A DNA stretch of 64,000 nucleotides, taken from Tragulus kanchil. Its lineage: Eukaryota; Chordata; Mammalia; Artiodactyla; Tragulidae. How positions within the stretch are numbered: the first letter of the stretch is position 1; each line of letters opens with the position of its first letter. Shown piece after piece: positions 1 to 10,225 of the stretch. A program made the translations under genes and the position numbers. Under the pieces are notes generated by a model that was not told the origin of the DNA, made no database searches, and saw only the letters and a program-made list of their open reading frames with translations. The stretch covers positions 130,892,831-130,956,830 of the forward strand of contig JAIOJX010000002.1 in NCBI GenBank assembly GCA_022376925.1. Direction: 5' to 3'.

Positions 1-229
1 ACAGATTGGGAGTTTGGGGGTAGTGGATCCAAACTAGTATGTATAGAATAGATAAACAACAAGGTCCTACTGTATAGCACAGGTAACTACATTTAATAGC
101 CTGTAATACACCATAATGAAACAGAACATGAAAGAAAATGTATGCACACAATCACTTTGTTGTATGGCAGAAATTAACACTGTAAATTAACTACACTTCA
201 GCAAAATAAATTAAAAAAAAAAAAAAAAA
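1..229 (+). mobile_element. L1 3' end fragment
   Basis: The stretch TATAGCACAGGTAACTACAT, the later GTATGGCAGAAATTAACACT and a final poly-A (about 212-230) are typical of the ruminant L1 3' untranslated region. The element begins left of the window. Confidence 0.75.
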
Positions 230-775
230 AGAATTTGGAAAGGAAAAGAAAAAGACCCAAATCCCTATCCCAGCATTTCACAGGCTAGAAAGAGTCAAAG
301 GAGTAAAGATACAATTATAATACAGTACGACAGGCCTCATAATGGTGGTCTAATTAACACCTACTGGATACTTATTTCAGGCATTGTTCCAAGTACTTTA
401 AATTATTTACCCCTCCTACCAGTGCTATGAAGTAGGAAGTCTTATCCCAAATTTAGAGGCAAGGATGTTACTTATGAAGCAGCAGACTTAGAGGTGGAGC
501 AGGTTGGCTCCATGTGAGAACTCTTAACCAGTATGCTCCAGTGCCTACACACAGGCACTGGGGTGCTGTGGGGGTACAAAGGAAGGCTACTTAGCCCTGG
601 ATGGAGAGTTGTCCCATACCATATGCAACTTAGGTTTAGGATTTCTGTCATTTTACTTGCTTACTTGAAGGGCAAAGCTACTCTCACATAAGATGATCTC
701 TTAACCTGTGGAAGCAATAAAGAAAGAAAGAAAGAAAGAAAGAAAGAAAAAAAAGGAACGGGAGGCACTTCTTAC
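230..775. other. DNAH3 intron with ancient repeat and (GAAA)n
   Basis: About 345-520 resembles an old MIR/L2-type repeat (antisense; accumulated substitutions). A (GAAA)n microsatellite with A-rich end lies at 716-755, right beside the donor of exon 776-971. Nothing else is recognised. Confidence 0.5.
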
Positions 776-971
776 TCTGAAAACCACAGTTGTTTCAGGC
801 TGAGCATCATGGGGTTCACTGTATGCAAGTGCTCCTCGTTCCATTTCTTGGCATTCCTGTAGACACTGTGCCAGGGCACAGGGGCCCGGATCACTCTTTG
901 AGGAAATTCTCGGGGGATGCTTTCAATGAAGAGTCTTTTCCTCTCCATTGGGTCCATAAGGATGTAGTCAA
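776..971 (-). CDS. DNAH3: DNAH3 coding exon, sixth visible (dynein heavy chain 3 N-terminal tail)
   Basis: DNAH3 is the force-producing heavy chain of an axonemal inner-arm dynein in motile cilia and sperm flagella. This exon encodes tail sequence ahead of the linker and AAA+ motor. On the minus strand a pyrimidine-rich tract ending TTGCTTGTAG gives the acceptor, and AGA|GTAAGA gives the donor. The 196-bp exon starts with the last two bases of a codon and ends after two bases of one. It reads VDYILMDPMERKRLF, then PREFPQRVIRAPVPWHS and KKWNEEHLHTVNPMM, which I recognise as the conserved DNAH3 N-terminal region. The preceding exon (3774-3963) ends with one G, so the joint codon is GTT (Val). 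The next exon lies left of the window. It is one of the few DNAH3 exons here that is not in a duplicated block. Confidence 0.93.
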
Positions 972-1794
972 CTACAAGCAACAAGGTAAACACTTGTTAT
1001 TAAGCAGGGACCTTGAGTACACTATGCTCTTTAGCTTCAACATTTAGAAGGTAAATGAGCCTCTGTCCATTTATACTTGGAAATGCTCCCTCATTTACAA
1101 GGCCATTGGTAATCCCCTAGGTATAACTAAACTGAATAGGCTTCACTCTGTTGGTATGTCAGCTATTTTAGAAGAACAAGGAATATAACTTCATAGTCTG
1201 GAGCTAGAACTTGGAGGTGAGTCCTTTTAAGATATCTAGCATCATGCATATCAATGAACTAGTATTTGCTGATATCTTATTACAACACAGCACACCAACA
1301 GAGATAAAACAATAAACACAGTGGATAATATCAAATATCTATGAATGGAAATTTAGAGGCCAAATATTTCACATGATATGGATTAGCAAAAGCCTCACAG
1401 AGGAAGTAGCATTTACACTGGGTCATAGAGAATCAGCAGGATTTTGTTTGACAGGGTAAGAAGTGTAGTTGCACGATTTTTGTATAATATGCTCAATAAG
1501 CTGTGGGTATGGCTGTGATGGAAATATTATATACAAGTGGTAGAGTTCAAGGTGAGAAGACTGGAGAAGTAGATTGGGGCTGAAATTTGAAGGGCTTTAC
1601 ATGTTTAATCTTATACGTTTGGTTCTAGCCTATAGCAGACAAAGAGCCATTACCACTAGAAGATTAACTAAGAAATTAAAAATAAGTAAACAATGTAGTA
1701 AGTATAGCTGTTTTCCAAATAAATGGGATGGTAGGGAACTAATATGATCACCTCTCCCCTTTGATGCACTTTTCACATATTCACCATCATCAAA
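972..1794. other. DNAH3 intron, no recognised feature
   Basis: AT-rich sequence without a convincing exon, young repeat or RNA gene. The intron continues into the first duplicated block. Confidence 0.6.
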
Positions 1795-2054
1795 CATTTC
1801 CCAATGACCTACTGTGTGCACAAGACATACAGTTAAATATGAAGGTGAGCAAAGACTGATGATATCATCAGTTAACGTCTAATAATTGAGCAGAGACCCA
1901 TGAGAAAGACAAGGCCAGCATTAAACAACTGTAGAGAAATGATGCAAGAGAAAAGTTCCAGAGTGGGAAGAGTTGAGAGTAGAAACAAGAAGTGCTAAGA
2001 ATGCAGAGAATGGAGTGGTCCCTGTGGATTGCAGAGGTCAAAATACTTGAGGGA

Positions 2055-2334
2055 GGGCTTCCCTGGTGGTCCAGTGGGTAGGGACACTGCTTTGCAGTGC
2101 AAGGGGCGCCGGTTCAATCCCTGGCCCAGGAAGATCCCACATGCTGAGGAGCAGCTGGGCCAGTGTCTCCAATTATGAGCCAGCACTCTGGAGCATGTGC
2201 GCCCAGAGTCAGTGCTCTGCAACAAGAGAGGCCACAGCAATGAGAGGCCTACACAGGCCAAAGAACAAAGATGGAAGAAAATAAATAAAGACCAATAAAA
2301 GTGGCCAAAAAAACCTTTAAAAAACAAAAAAAAA
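2055..2334 (+). mobile_element. tRNA-derived ruminant SINE (GGTCCAGTGGGTA type)
   Basis: Starts GGGCTTCCCTGGTGG, with pol III A box (TGGTCCAGTGG) and B box (GGTTCAATCC), ends AAAGTGGCC plus an A-rich tail. Flanking ACTTGAGGGAGG / ACTTGAAGGAAG is a possible diverged target-site duplication. A second copy at 3140-3419 is part of duplication 1. Confidence 0.85.
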
Positions 2335-2688
2335 CTTGAAGGAAGAGGTAGGTCTTGAGCTAGATTTTAAAAGTTTATGGGTCCCTGCTACTTACACTGT
2401 GCCCAGGGTGAGTAGCACCTGGGAGCTTATAAATGTGCAGAATTATGGGCCCCTCCCAAAGTCTATGGAATCAGAACCTGTACTTCAATAAAATTAAGTT
2501 ACACAGATGCCTCTGAAGTGTGATAAGTACTAGTGGGGACATGAGTGATGGTCAGGGGGAGCATTTGAATGGAAAGCTAAACAATGTTTTTTAGCATCTG
2601 CAGAGTTCTCAGGCAGAAGAACTGACAGTGAAAGGAAAGATGTCGCCCTCCACATAGGAACCCTTGCCTCATTTATGCTCAGTCTTAC

Positions 2689-2868
2689 CAATGCTTTTCA
2701 TGAGGCTATTGTAATAGTCGTTTTCCTTCTCCTCCACGAGGGCAGTCATCAGGGGTTCCAGGAAAGGACTCGTCAGCAGTGTGTTCGAATCAGCTTTGAA
2801 ATCCGAGCCATCACTTCTTCCTTCTCAGGGCAATCATGTCTTTTCGGATTCCATTGCTTGTCCATAAA
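2689..2868 (-). pseudogene. DNAH3: Damaged copy of DNAH3 fifth exon at a repeat edge
   Basis: This is the same exon as 3774-3963, at offset 1085, but with errors in its last part: one A is lost near 2790, one G near 2830, and about 17 bp are replaced near 2855-2862, where the TACTAC run of the tyrosine repeat is missing. The reading frame is broken. All three lesions lie within about 90 bp of the duplication junction at 2879/2880, while the rest of the copy matches. This is the pattern expected of an unpolished contig end rather than a decaying gene copy. Confidence 0.85.
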
Positions 2869-3139
2869 CAAACCACCAGCATTTCCCAATGACCTACTGT
2901 GTGCACAAGACATACAGTTAAATATGAAGGTGAGCAAAGACTGATGATATCATCAGTTAACGTCTAATAATTGAGCAGAGACCCATGAGAAAGACAAGGC
3001 CAGCATTAAACAACTGTAGAGAAATGATGCAAGAGAAAAGTTCCAGAGTGGGAAGAGTTGAGAGTAGAAACAAGAAGTGCTAAGAATGCAGAGAATGGAG
3101 TGGTCCCTGTGGATTGCAGAGGTCAAAATACTTGAGGGA

Positions 3140-3419
3140 GGGCTTCCCTGGTGGTCCAGTGGGTAGGGACACTGCTTTGCAGTGCAAGGGGCGCCGGTTC
3201 AATCCCTGGCCCAGGAAGATCCCACATGCTGAGGAGCAGCTGGGCCAGTGTCTCCAATTATGAGCCAGCACTCTGGAGCATGTGCGCCCAGAGTCAGTGC
3301 TCTGCAACAAGAGAGGCCACAGCAATGAGAGGCCTACACAGGCCAAAGAACAAAGATGGAAGAAAATAAATAAAGACCAATAAAAGTGGCCAAAAAAACC
3401 TTTAAAAAACAAAAAAAAA
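3140..3419 (+). mobile_element. Same SINE, copy in duplication 1
   Basis: Identical to 2055-2334 at offset 1085; not an independent insertion. Confidence 0.85.
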
Positions 3420-3773
3420 CTTGAAGGAAGAGGTAGGTCTTGAGCTAGATTTTAAAAGTTTATGGGTCCCTGCTACTTACACTGTGCCCAGGGTGAGTAG
3501 CACCTGGGAGCTTATAAATGTGCAGAATTATGGGCCCCTCCCAAAGTCTATGGAATCAGAACCTGTACTTCAATAAAATTAAGTTACACAGATGCCTCTG
3601 AAGTGTGATAAGTACTAGTGGGGACATGAGTGATGGTCAGGGGGAGCATTTGAATGGAAAGCTAAACAATGTTTTTTAGCATCTGCAGAGTTCTCAGGCA
3701 GAAGAACTGACAGTGAAAGGAAAGATGTCGCCCTCCACATAGGAACCCTTGCCTCATTTATGCTCAGTCTTAC

Positions 3774-3963
3774 CAATGCTTTTCATGAGGCTATTGTAAT
3801 AGTCGTTTTCCTTCTCCTCCACGAGGGCAGTCATCAGGGGTTCCAGGAAAGGACTCGTCAGCAGTGTGTTCGAAATCAGCTTTGAAATCCGAGCCATCAC
3901 TTCTTCCTTCTCAGGGGCAATCATGTCTTTTCGGATTCCATTGGTCAAATAGTAGTAGTATCT
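3774..3963 (-). CDS. DNAH3: DNAH3 coding exon, fifth visible (intact middle copy of three)
   Basis: This 190-bp minus-strand exon encodes RYYYYLTNGIRKDMIAPEKE, then VMARISKLISNTLLTSPFLE and a segment ending SLMKSI. It is part of the N-terminal tail of axonemal dynein heavy chain 3. The acceptor is ATGGAAG|AGA and the donor is CATTG|GTAAGA. It starts in phase 0, matching the end of exon 7482-7647 (SDLE), and ends in phase 1, matching exon 776-971. The same exon occurs again, identical, at 4872-5061 and in damaged form at 2689-2868, because two artificial-looking direct duplications overlap here. One of the two intact copies is the real exon; which one cannot be told from the sequence. Confidence 0.92.
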
Positions 3964-4144
3964 CTTCCATAAACAAACCACCAGCAAGAAAATGATCAAA
4001 TCAATTGGCTAATTGGGCCCACTTGCCACACCCATCAGCTGCCAAAGTACTCTATCCATACAGCACCGATCTCCACCCCTCACTCACTCCTTGGCCCAAG
4101 ACGTCACACTCATTGCTATAAATTGTTGGTGAGCATTCCCCATG

Positions 4145-4683
4145 ACTTGACCTCCCACTCCAGGATGTGTGGCTCTAGGTGAGTGATCATACCATCATGG
4201 TTATCCAAGTCATTAAGACCTTTTTTGTATAGTATTTCTGTGAACTCAAGTGGGCTTTAGGAAGTATCACTACCAACAAAGCTAGTGCAGGTGATAGAAT
4301 TCCAGCTGAGCTATTTCAAACCCTGAAAGATAATGATGTTAAAGTGCTGCACTCAATATGCCAGCAAATTTGGAAAACTCAGCAGTGGCCACAAGACTGG
4401 AAAATGTCAGTTTTCATTCCAGTCATAAAGAAGAGCAATGCCAAAGAATGCACAACTGCACTCATGTGAAATAAGTGAATAGCAAGGTCGTGTTCAAAAT
4501 CATCCAAGCTAGGATTCAACCCATTTGAACTGAGAACTTCCAGATGTACAAGCTGGATTTAGAAAAGGCAGAAGAACCAGAGCTCAAACTGCCAACATCC
4601 ACTGGATCACAGAAAAAGCAAGATAATTCCAGAAAAAAACATCTACTTCTACTTCATTGACTACACTAAAGCCTGACTGTGTG
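4145..4683 (+). mobile_element. BovB (RTE) fragment with 5' inversion
   Basis: 4145-4244 is BovB sequence in antisense and 4245 onward is the adjoining BovB sequence in sense. The two blocks are neighbours in the element, the signature of a 5' inversion (twin priming). The sense part reads degenerate reverse-transcriptase sequence. It is cut by the duplication 2 junction. Confidence 0.75.
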
Positions 4684-4871
4684 ACACAGATGCCTCTGAA
4701 GTGTGATAAGTACTAGTGGGGACATGAGTGATGGTCAGGGGGAGCATTTGAATGGAAAGCTAAACAATGTTTTTTAGCATCTGCAGAGTTCTCAGGCAGA
4801 AGAACTGACAGTGAAAGGAAAGATGTCGCCCTCCACATAGGAACCCTTGCCTCATTTATGCTCAGTCTTAC

Positions 4872-5061
4872 CAATGCTTTTCATGAGGCTATTGTAATAG
4901 TCGTTTTCCTTCTCCTCCACGAGGGCAGTCATCAGGGGTTCCAGGAAAGGACTCGTCAGCAGTGTGTTCGAAATCAGCTTTGAAATCCGAGCCATCACTT
5001 CTTCCTTCTCAGGGGCAATCATGTCTTTTCGGATTCCATTGGTCAAATAGTAGTAGTATCT
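4872..5061 (-). CDS. DNAH3: DNAH3 fifth exon, duplicate copy in direct repeat 2
   Basis: This is an intact repeat of exon 3774-3963, shifted by exactly 1098 bp, with the same splice sites and the same reading. Splicing both copies into one transcript would duplicate 190 nt (not a multiple of three) and break the DNAH3 frame. A functional tandem exon is therefore unlikely. The flanking intron and the BovB copy are repeated with it, which fits an unmerged assembly overlap better than an exon duplication. It should not be counted as a separate exon in a gene model. Confidence 0.85.
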
Positions 5062-5242
5062 CTTCCATAAACAAACCACCAGCAAGAAAATGATCAAATC
5101 AATTGGCTAATTGGGCCCACTTGCCACACCCATCAGCTGCCAAAGTACTCTATCCATACAGCACCGATCTCCACCCCTCACTCACTCCTTGGCCCAAGAC
5201 GTCACACTCATTGCTATAAATTGTTGGTGAGCATTCCCCATG

Positions 5243-7136
5243 ACTTGACCTCCCACTCCAGGATGTGTGGCTCTAGGTGAGTGATCATACCATCATGGTT
5301 ATCCAAGTCATTAAGACCTTTTTTGTATAGTATTTCTGTGAACTCAAGTGGGCTTTAGGAAGTATCACTACCAACAAAGCTAGTGCAGGTGATAGAATTC
5401 CAGCTGAGCTATTTCAAACCCTGAAAGATAATGATGTTAAAGTGCTGCACTCAATATGCCAGCAAATTTGGAAAACTCAGCAGTGGCCACAAGACTGGAA
5501 AATGTCAGTTTTCATTCCAGTCATAAAGAAGAGCAATGCCAAAGAATGCACAACTGCACTCATGTGAAATAAGTGAATAGCAAGGTCGTGTTCAAAATCA
5601 TCCAAGCTAGGATTCAACCCATTTGAACTGAGAACTTCCAGATGTACAAGCTGGATTTAGAAAAGGCAGAAGAACCAGAGCTCAAACTGCCAACATCCAC
5701 TGGATCACAGAAAAAGCAAGATAATTCCAGAAAAAAACATCTACTTCTACTTCATTGACTACACTAAAGCCTGACTGTGTGGATCACAACAGTGGAAAAT
5801 TCTGAAAGAGATGAGAATACCAGACTTCCTTACCTGCCTCCTGAGAAATCTGTATGCAGGTCAAGAAGCAAGAGTTAGAACCGGGGCTTCCCCTGGTGGT
5901 CCAGTGGGTAGGGACACCGCCTTGCAGTGCAAGGGGCGCCGGTTCGATCCCTGGCCTGGGAAGATCCCACGTGTTGCAGAGCGGCTGGACCTATTTGTCT
6001 AATTACCGAGCCAGAGCTCTGGAGCTCTGGAGCGCATGCGCCCAGAGCCGGCGCTCTGCAACGACAGACGCCACTGTGATGGGAGGCCCACAGGAGCCAA
6101 AGAGCAAAGACGGATGAAAGTAGAGAAATGAAAGACCAATAGAAGTGGCCTGCCCGCTCCCCTCCCTCCCCAACCCGATCCCCGCTCCCCCCCGCCAAAA
6201 AAGAGTTAGAACTGGACATGGAACAAAGGACTGGTTCCAAATTGGGGAAGGAGTGCTGTATATTGTCTGTATATTGTACATTGTCACCCTACTTATTTAA
6301 CTTATATGCAGAGTACATCATGTGAAATGCTGGGCTAGATGAAGCTTAAGCTGCAACCAAGATTGCCAGGAGAAATATTAACTTCAGATATGCAGATGAA
6401 CCACCTTAGTGGCAGAAAGTGAAGAGGAACTAAAGAGCCTCCTGATGAAGGTGAAAGAGGAGAGTGAAAAAGCTGGCTTAAAACTCAACATTTAAAAAAT
6501 TAAGAACATGGCATCTGCTTCCAGCACTTCACGTCAAGTAGATGGGGAAAAAATGGAAACAGTGACAGATATTATTTTCTTGATCTCCAAAATCACTGTT
6601 GATAGTGACTGCAGCTATGACAAACCTAGACTGTGTATTAGAAAGGAGAGCCATTATTTTGCTGACAAAGATCCATATAGTCAAAGCGAAGGTTTTTCCA
6701 GTAGTCATGTATGCATGTGAGAGTTGCACCATAAAGAAGGCTGAGTGCCAGAGAACTGATGCCTTTGAACTATGGTGTTGGAGAAGACTCTTGAGAATCC
6801 CTTGGACAGTAAGGAGATCAAACCAGTCAGTCCCAAAGGAAATCAACCCTGAATATTCATTGGAAGGACTGATTCTGAAGCGAAGCTCCAATACTTTGGC
6901 CACTTGATGTGAAGAGACGACTTATTGGGAAAGACCCCAATGTTGGGAAAAATTGAAGGCAGGAGGAGAAGGGGGTGACAGAGGATGAGATGGTTGGATG
7001 GCATCACTGTGTCAATGAATATGAGTTTGAGCAAGCTCTGGGAGATGGTGAAGGACAGGGAAGCCTGGCATGCTGCAGTCCATGGGGTCACAGAGAGTCA
7101 GACACAACTGAGCAACTAAACTGAACTGACTGAACT
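5243..7136 (+). mobile_element. BovB (RTE), continuing to its 3' end, with nested SINE
   Basis: The duplicate of the inverted start (5243-5342) continues past 5781 through the remaining BovB to the tail ending AACTGAACTGACTGAACTGG near 7136. Degenerate reading of the RTE C-terminal part (for example RLLRIPWTVRRSNQSVPKEI) is visible at 6780-6850. Stops and frameshifts make it inactive. A SINE interrupts it at 5882-6200. Confidence 0.8.
5882..6200 (+). mobile_element. SINE nested in BovB, with 12-bp target-site duplication
   Basis: AAGAGTTAGAAC flanks it at 5870-5881 and 6201-6212. It has the same family start and pol III boxes, followed by a CT-rich tail (CCCGCTCCCCTCCCTCCCC). Confidence 0.9.
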
Positions 7137-7481
7137 GGAATATACTTAGACTAAAAATTATTAATCATTTATCTGAAATTCAAATTTAACTGGGTGTCTT
7201 ATTTTTTGTTTGTTTATCAAAATCTGGCAACCCCAGCCTACACCATTTTGTAATCTATGTTCTAAGAGGACCCAAACACACCAGTTTCTAAGACTTACTA
7301 GAGCAGAGGACTCACGCATGCACACCTTCAGTAGTAGTCTGTCATGAATACTGTCAAAAATACTGTCTTCAGTATTTTTAAAATATTCCCCAGGTGACTG
7401 CTGTTTCTCCCCACTTTAGAATCACTAAGGTACAAGAGCAGTATTTAGCAAATTGAAAGAAAGCAGGCAATAAGAATGTAC

Positions 7482-7647
7482 CTCCAAGTCTGATTCAGAT
7501 GGTTTGGCTTCTTTACTTTCTATTTCCATCTCCTGCTGTAGCATCACTTCAATCTGTTCTTCTGGACTCATTGGTCTGCTTCCTGGGAGAGTCAAAGATG
7601 TCACATCCTTCTTCATGGGTGAGAAGGTGCTGCTGGATGGTTTTGTC
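7482..7647 (-). CDS. DNAH3: DNAH3 coding exon, fourth visible (copy 1)
   Basis: This 166-bp minus-strand exon has acceptor CTACTTTTCAG|GAC and donor TTGGAG|GTACAT. It contributes one base to a split codon and then 55 codons: TKPSSSTFSPMKKDVTS, then PGSRPMSPEEQIEVMLQQEM and KPSESDLE. It belongs to the low-complexity, probably disordered N-terminus of DNAH3. The preceding exon (9003-9075) ends in AG, so the joint codon is AGG (Arg). The exon ends in phase 0, ahead of the exon starting RYYYYL. An identical copy lies 1114 bp to the right at 8596-8761 within direct repeat 3. Confidence 0.92.
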
Positions 7648-7728
7648 CTGAAAAGTAGATATAGCTTAGTTCCTGGTTTCATGGATACTTCATAGGTTTG
7701 CTTTGTTTGCCGTTTTTATTTAGATCCT

Positions 7729-8250
7729 CTATGACAAACCTAGACTGTGTATTAGAAAGGAGAGCCATTATTTTGCTGACAAAGATCCATATAGTCAAAG
7801 CGAAGGTTTTTCCAGTAGTCATGTATGCATGTGAGAGTTGCACCATAAAGAAGGCTGAGTGCCAGAGAACTGATGCCTTTGAACTATGGTGTTGGAGAAG
7901 ACTCTTGAGAATCCCTTGGACAGTAAGGAGATCAAACCAGTCAGTCCCAAAGGAAATCAACCCTGAATATTCATTGGAAGGACTGATTCTGAAGCGAAGC
8001 TCCAATACTTTGGCCACTTGATGTGAAGAGACGACTTATTGGGAAAGACCCCAATGTTGGGAAAAATTGAAGGCAGGAGGAGAAGGGGATCACAGATGAT
8101 GAGATGACTGGATGGCATCACTGACTCAATGGATATGAGTTTGAGCAAGCTCTGGGAGATGGTGAAGGACAGGGAAGCCTGGCATGCTGCAGTCCATGGG
8201 GTCACAGAGAGTCAGACACAACTGAGCAACTAAACTGAACTGACTGAACT
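7729..8250 (+). mobile_element. BovB 3' end, copy in duplication 3
   Basis: Repeat of 6615-7136, with clustered substitutions at 8088-8135. Confidence 0.85.
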
Positions 8251-8595
8251 GGAATATACTTAGACTAAAAATTATTAATCATTTATCTGAAATTCAAATT
8301 TAACTGGGTGTCTTATTTTTTGTTTGTTTATCAAAATCTGGCAACCCCAGCCTACACCATTTTGTAATCTATGTTCTAAGAGGACCCAAACACACCAGTT
8401 TCTAAGACTTACTAGAGCAGAGGACTCACGCATGCACACCTTCAGTAGTAGTCTGTCATGAATACTGTCAAAAATACTGTCTTCAGTATTTTTAAAATAT
8501 TCCCCAGGTGACTGCTGTTTCTCCCCACTTTAGAATCACTAAGGTACAAGAGCAGTATTTAGCAAATTGAAAGAAAGCAGGCAATAAGAATGTAC

Positions 8596-8761
8596 CTCCA
8601 AGTCTGATTCAGATGGTTTGGCTTCTTTACTTTCTATTTCCATCTCCTGCTGTAGCATCACTTCAATCTGTTCTTCTGGACTCATTGGTCTGCTTCCTGG
8701 GAGAGTCAAAGATGTCACATCCTTCTTCATGGGTGAGAAGGTGCTGCTGGATGGTTTTGTC
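8596..8761 (-). CDS. DNAH3: DNAH3 fourth exon, duplicate copy in direct repeat 3
   Basis: Same sequence and splice sites as exon 7482-7647, offset 1114 bp. Including both copies would add 166 nt and shift the frame, so only one can belong to the functional transcript. The whole surrounding 1.1-kb block, including intron and a BovB tail, is repeated with it. Confidence 0.85.
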
Positions 8762-9002
8762 CTGAAAAGTAGATATAGCTTAGTTCCTGGTTTCATGGAT
8801 ACTTCATAGGTTTGCTTTGTTTGCCGTTTTTATTTAGATCCTCAATAAATTGGATTAAGAGCACTGGTGGGAATAACATAACTAACTAGGCATACAGAAA
8901 TGCTCTCAAGTCAAGAAGCAGAGTGTGGCTTTCATGAAATCACAGCCTTCTCCAGTTCAGTCCGGTGTCCTGCAGTCCCCTGTGCCCACAGGAACACTTT
9001 AC

Positions 9003-9075
9003 CTAGTGACTTCCTCTTTGTCTTTGGTGGAGAACTTCATTTTCTTCTTGTTAGGCTCTGATGAGTTTTTATTTG
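9003..9075 (-). CDS. DNAH3: DNAH3 coding exon, third visible (small 73-bp exon)
   Basis: This short minus-strand exon has acceptor TCCACTATTCTAG|CAA and donor GTCACTAG|GTAAAG. It carries two bases of a split codon, 23 codons (NKNSSEPNKKKMKFSTKDKE, then EVT), and two bases AG. The preceding exon (24758-24980) ends in a single G, giving GCA (Ala). The following exon starts with G, giving AGG (Arg). These phase matches on both sides, together with the lysine/serine-rich reading expected between the LPS and SFSPMKK segments of DNAH3, are the evidence. It is not duplicated. A roughly 15.7-kb intron holding the full-length L1 separates it from the next exon upstream in the gene. Confidence 0.9.
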
Positions 9076-9451
9076 CTAGAATAGTGGAGAAGAAAGATAT
9101 CAGTGACGGGTAGTGACCTTGGGTCATCCTCTGTTCACAGGGATGCGAGGCTCGGAGCAGTCCAGAAGAACACTAAGAGGGATGGACTTGGTGTGCTGGG
9201 ATGAAGCAGGTGATGTAGATTCCTGTCCCATTAATTACCTGCGTGATCCTGAAGAAGTGATCATCACGCCAAGTCTCAGCTTCCCCAACTGTGAAATGGG
9301 GATAGGCATACCTTCTGCTTTCCCATATACTGGATAAGTATTAATAATTGCTCAGTTCACTTTCCAATCCTATATGCTCTATTTCCTAAACACTAGGTGT
9401 ATTATTGCTAAATCTTTTTCTTTAAATAGATTCAGACTTTGAAATATGTAT
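9076..9451. other. DNAH3 long intron start, MIR remnant
   Basis: About 9210-9360 resembles a MIR element (CAGCTTCCCCAACTGTGAAA core). The remainder is unremarkable. Confidence 0.5.
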
Positions 9452-9776
9452 TTTTTAAGAAATACATTTTATTTATTTATTCATTTTTGGCTATTCTGGA
9501 TTTTCACTGGTGCCACAGGCTCTTCTCTAGTCGCATGGAGTGGGGGCTACTCTCTAGTTGAGGTGAGCAGGTTTCTTGTTGTGATAACTTCTCTTGTTGT
9601 GGAACTCGGGCTCCAGTAGTTGCGGCACATGGGCTCTAGAGCACAGGCTCAATAGTTGTGGCTCAAGGGCTTAGTTGCTCCATGGCATGTGGGATCTTCA
9701 CAGATCAGGGATCAAACTGCTGTCTCCTGCATTGGCAGGTGAATTCTTTACCACTGAGCTACCAGGGAAGCCCTGA
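9452..9776 (-). mobile_element. tRNA-derived ruminant SINE, antisense
   Basis: Begins with an A/T-rich tail (ATTTATTTATTCATTTTTGG) and ends CTACCAGGGAAGCCC, the complement of GGGCTTCCCTGGTAG. The middle resembles Bov-tA (TAGTTGCGGCACATGGGCTC). Confidence 0.8.
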
Positions 9777-9956
9777 AACTTGTATTTATTTTAAAAGGAA
9801 ATATTATAGGATTATCACAAATAGAAAAACCAGTATTACCTGCAATAAATACAATGATTGCAAACAGAAAAAAATGTCACTTGCAACTAATAAAAAGTCT
9901 TCCAATAAATATAATTTGTGATATATAAATTCAATAAATACAATATAAAACTCTAC

Positions 9957-10225
9957 TACTGGGACATCCTTGGTGGCCTAGTGGTTGAGAATTCAACTTC
10001 CAATGTAGGGAACTCGGGTTAGATCCTTGCTCGGGGAACTAAGATCCTACATGCTGTGCAGCAACTAAGCCCATGTGTGTATCTACTGAGCTCACATACT
10101 CTACATCAACACTTCAAAACTAGAAGAGATGCCTGCACCCAGTAACACAGAACCTGCACAGTACAACAAACGATTCCAGTGCCACAACTAAGACACGATA
10201 CAGTCAAAAATAAGTAAATAAATAA
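9957..10225 (+). mobile_element. Diverged tRNA-derived ruminant SINE
   Basis: ACATCCTTGGTGGCCTAGTG, then CAGCAACTAAGCCCATGTGT and an A-rich tail with AAGTAAATAAATAAA. It is older than the other SINEs. Confidence 0.7.

Larger units (their letters stand above)
1795..3964. repeat. Direct duplication 1 (1795-2879 / 2880-3964)
   Basis: Two adjacent copies, offset 1085 bp. The junction is ...CCACCAG|CATTTCCC. They match throughout except the last ~90 bp of copy 1, which has two single-base gaps and one ~17-bp gap. They contain a SINE and a DNAH3 exon. Confidence 0.95.
3586..5781. repeat. Direct duplication 2 (3586-4683 / 4684-5781)
   Basis: Offset 1098 bp. The junction at 4683/4684 is ...GACTGTGTG|ACACAGATG. 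The copies appear identical. The block overlaps duplication 1, so part of the locus appears three times. It contains a DNAH3 exon and part of a BovB. Confidence 0.95.
6615..8842. repeat. Direct duplication 3 (6615-7728 / 7729-8842)
   Basis: Offset 1114 bp, with clean edges on both sides. The copies are the same except for a cluster of about ten substitutions in the BovB tail (6974-7021 against 8088-8135). It contains a DNAH3 exon. Confidence 0.95.

Noticed and set aside
720..755. (GAAA)n next to a DNAH3 donor as a splicing element
   Set aside because: It lies downstream of the donor in the intron and looks like an ordinary microsatellite; no evidence for a role.
2055..2130. tRNA gene from the A and B boxes
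   Set aside because: The boxes belong to the tRNA-derived SINE head; no cloverleaf with paired acceptor stem can be drawn.
2066..2327. Open frames of 70-110 codons over the SINEs (also near 5875, 18129, 39586, 57835, 61386)
   Set aside because: They recur wherever the SINE occurs, on both strands, and reflect the GC-rich SINE body rather than protein coding.
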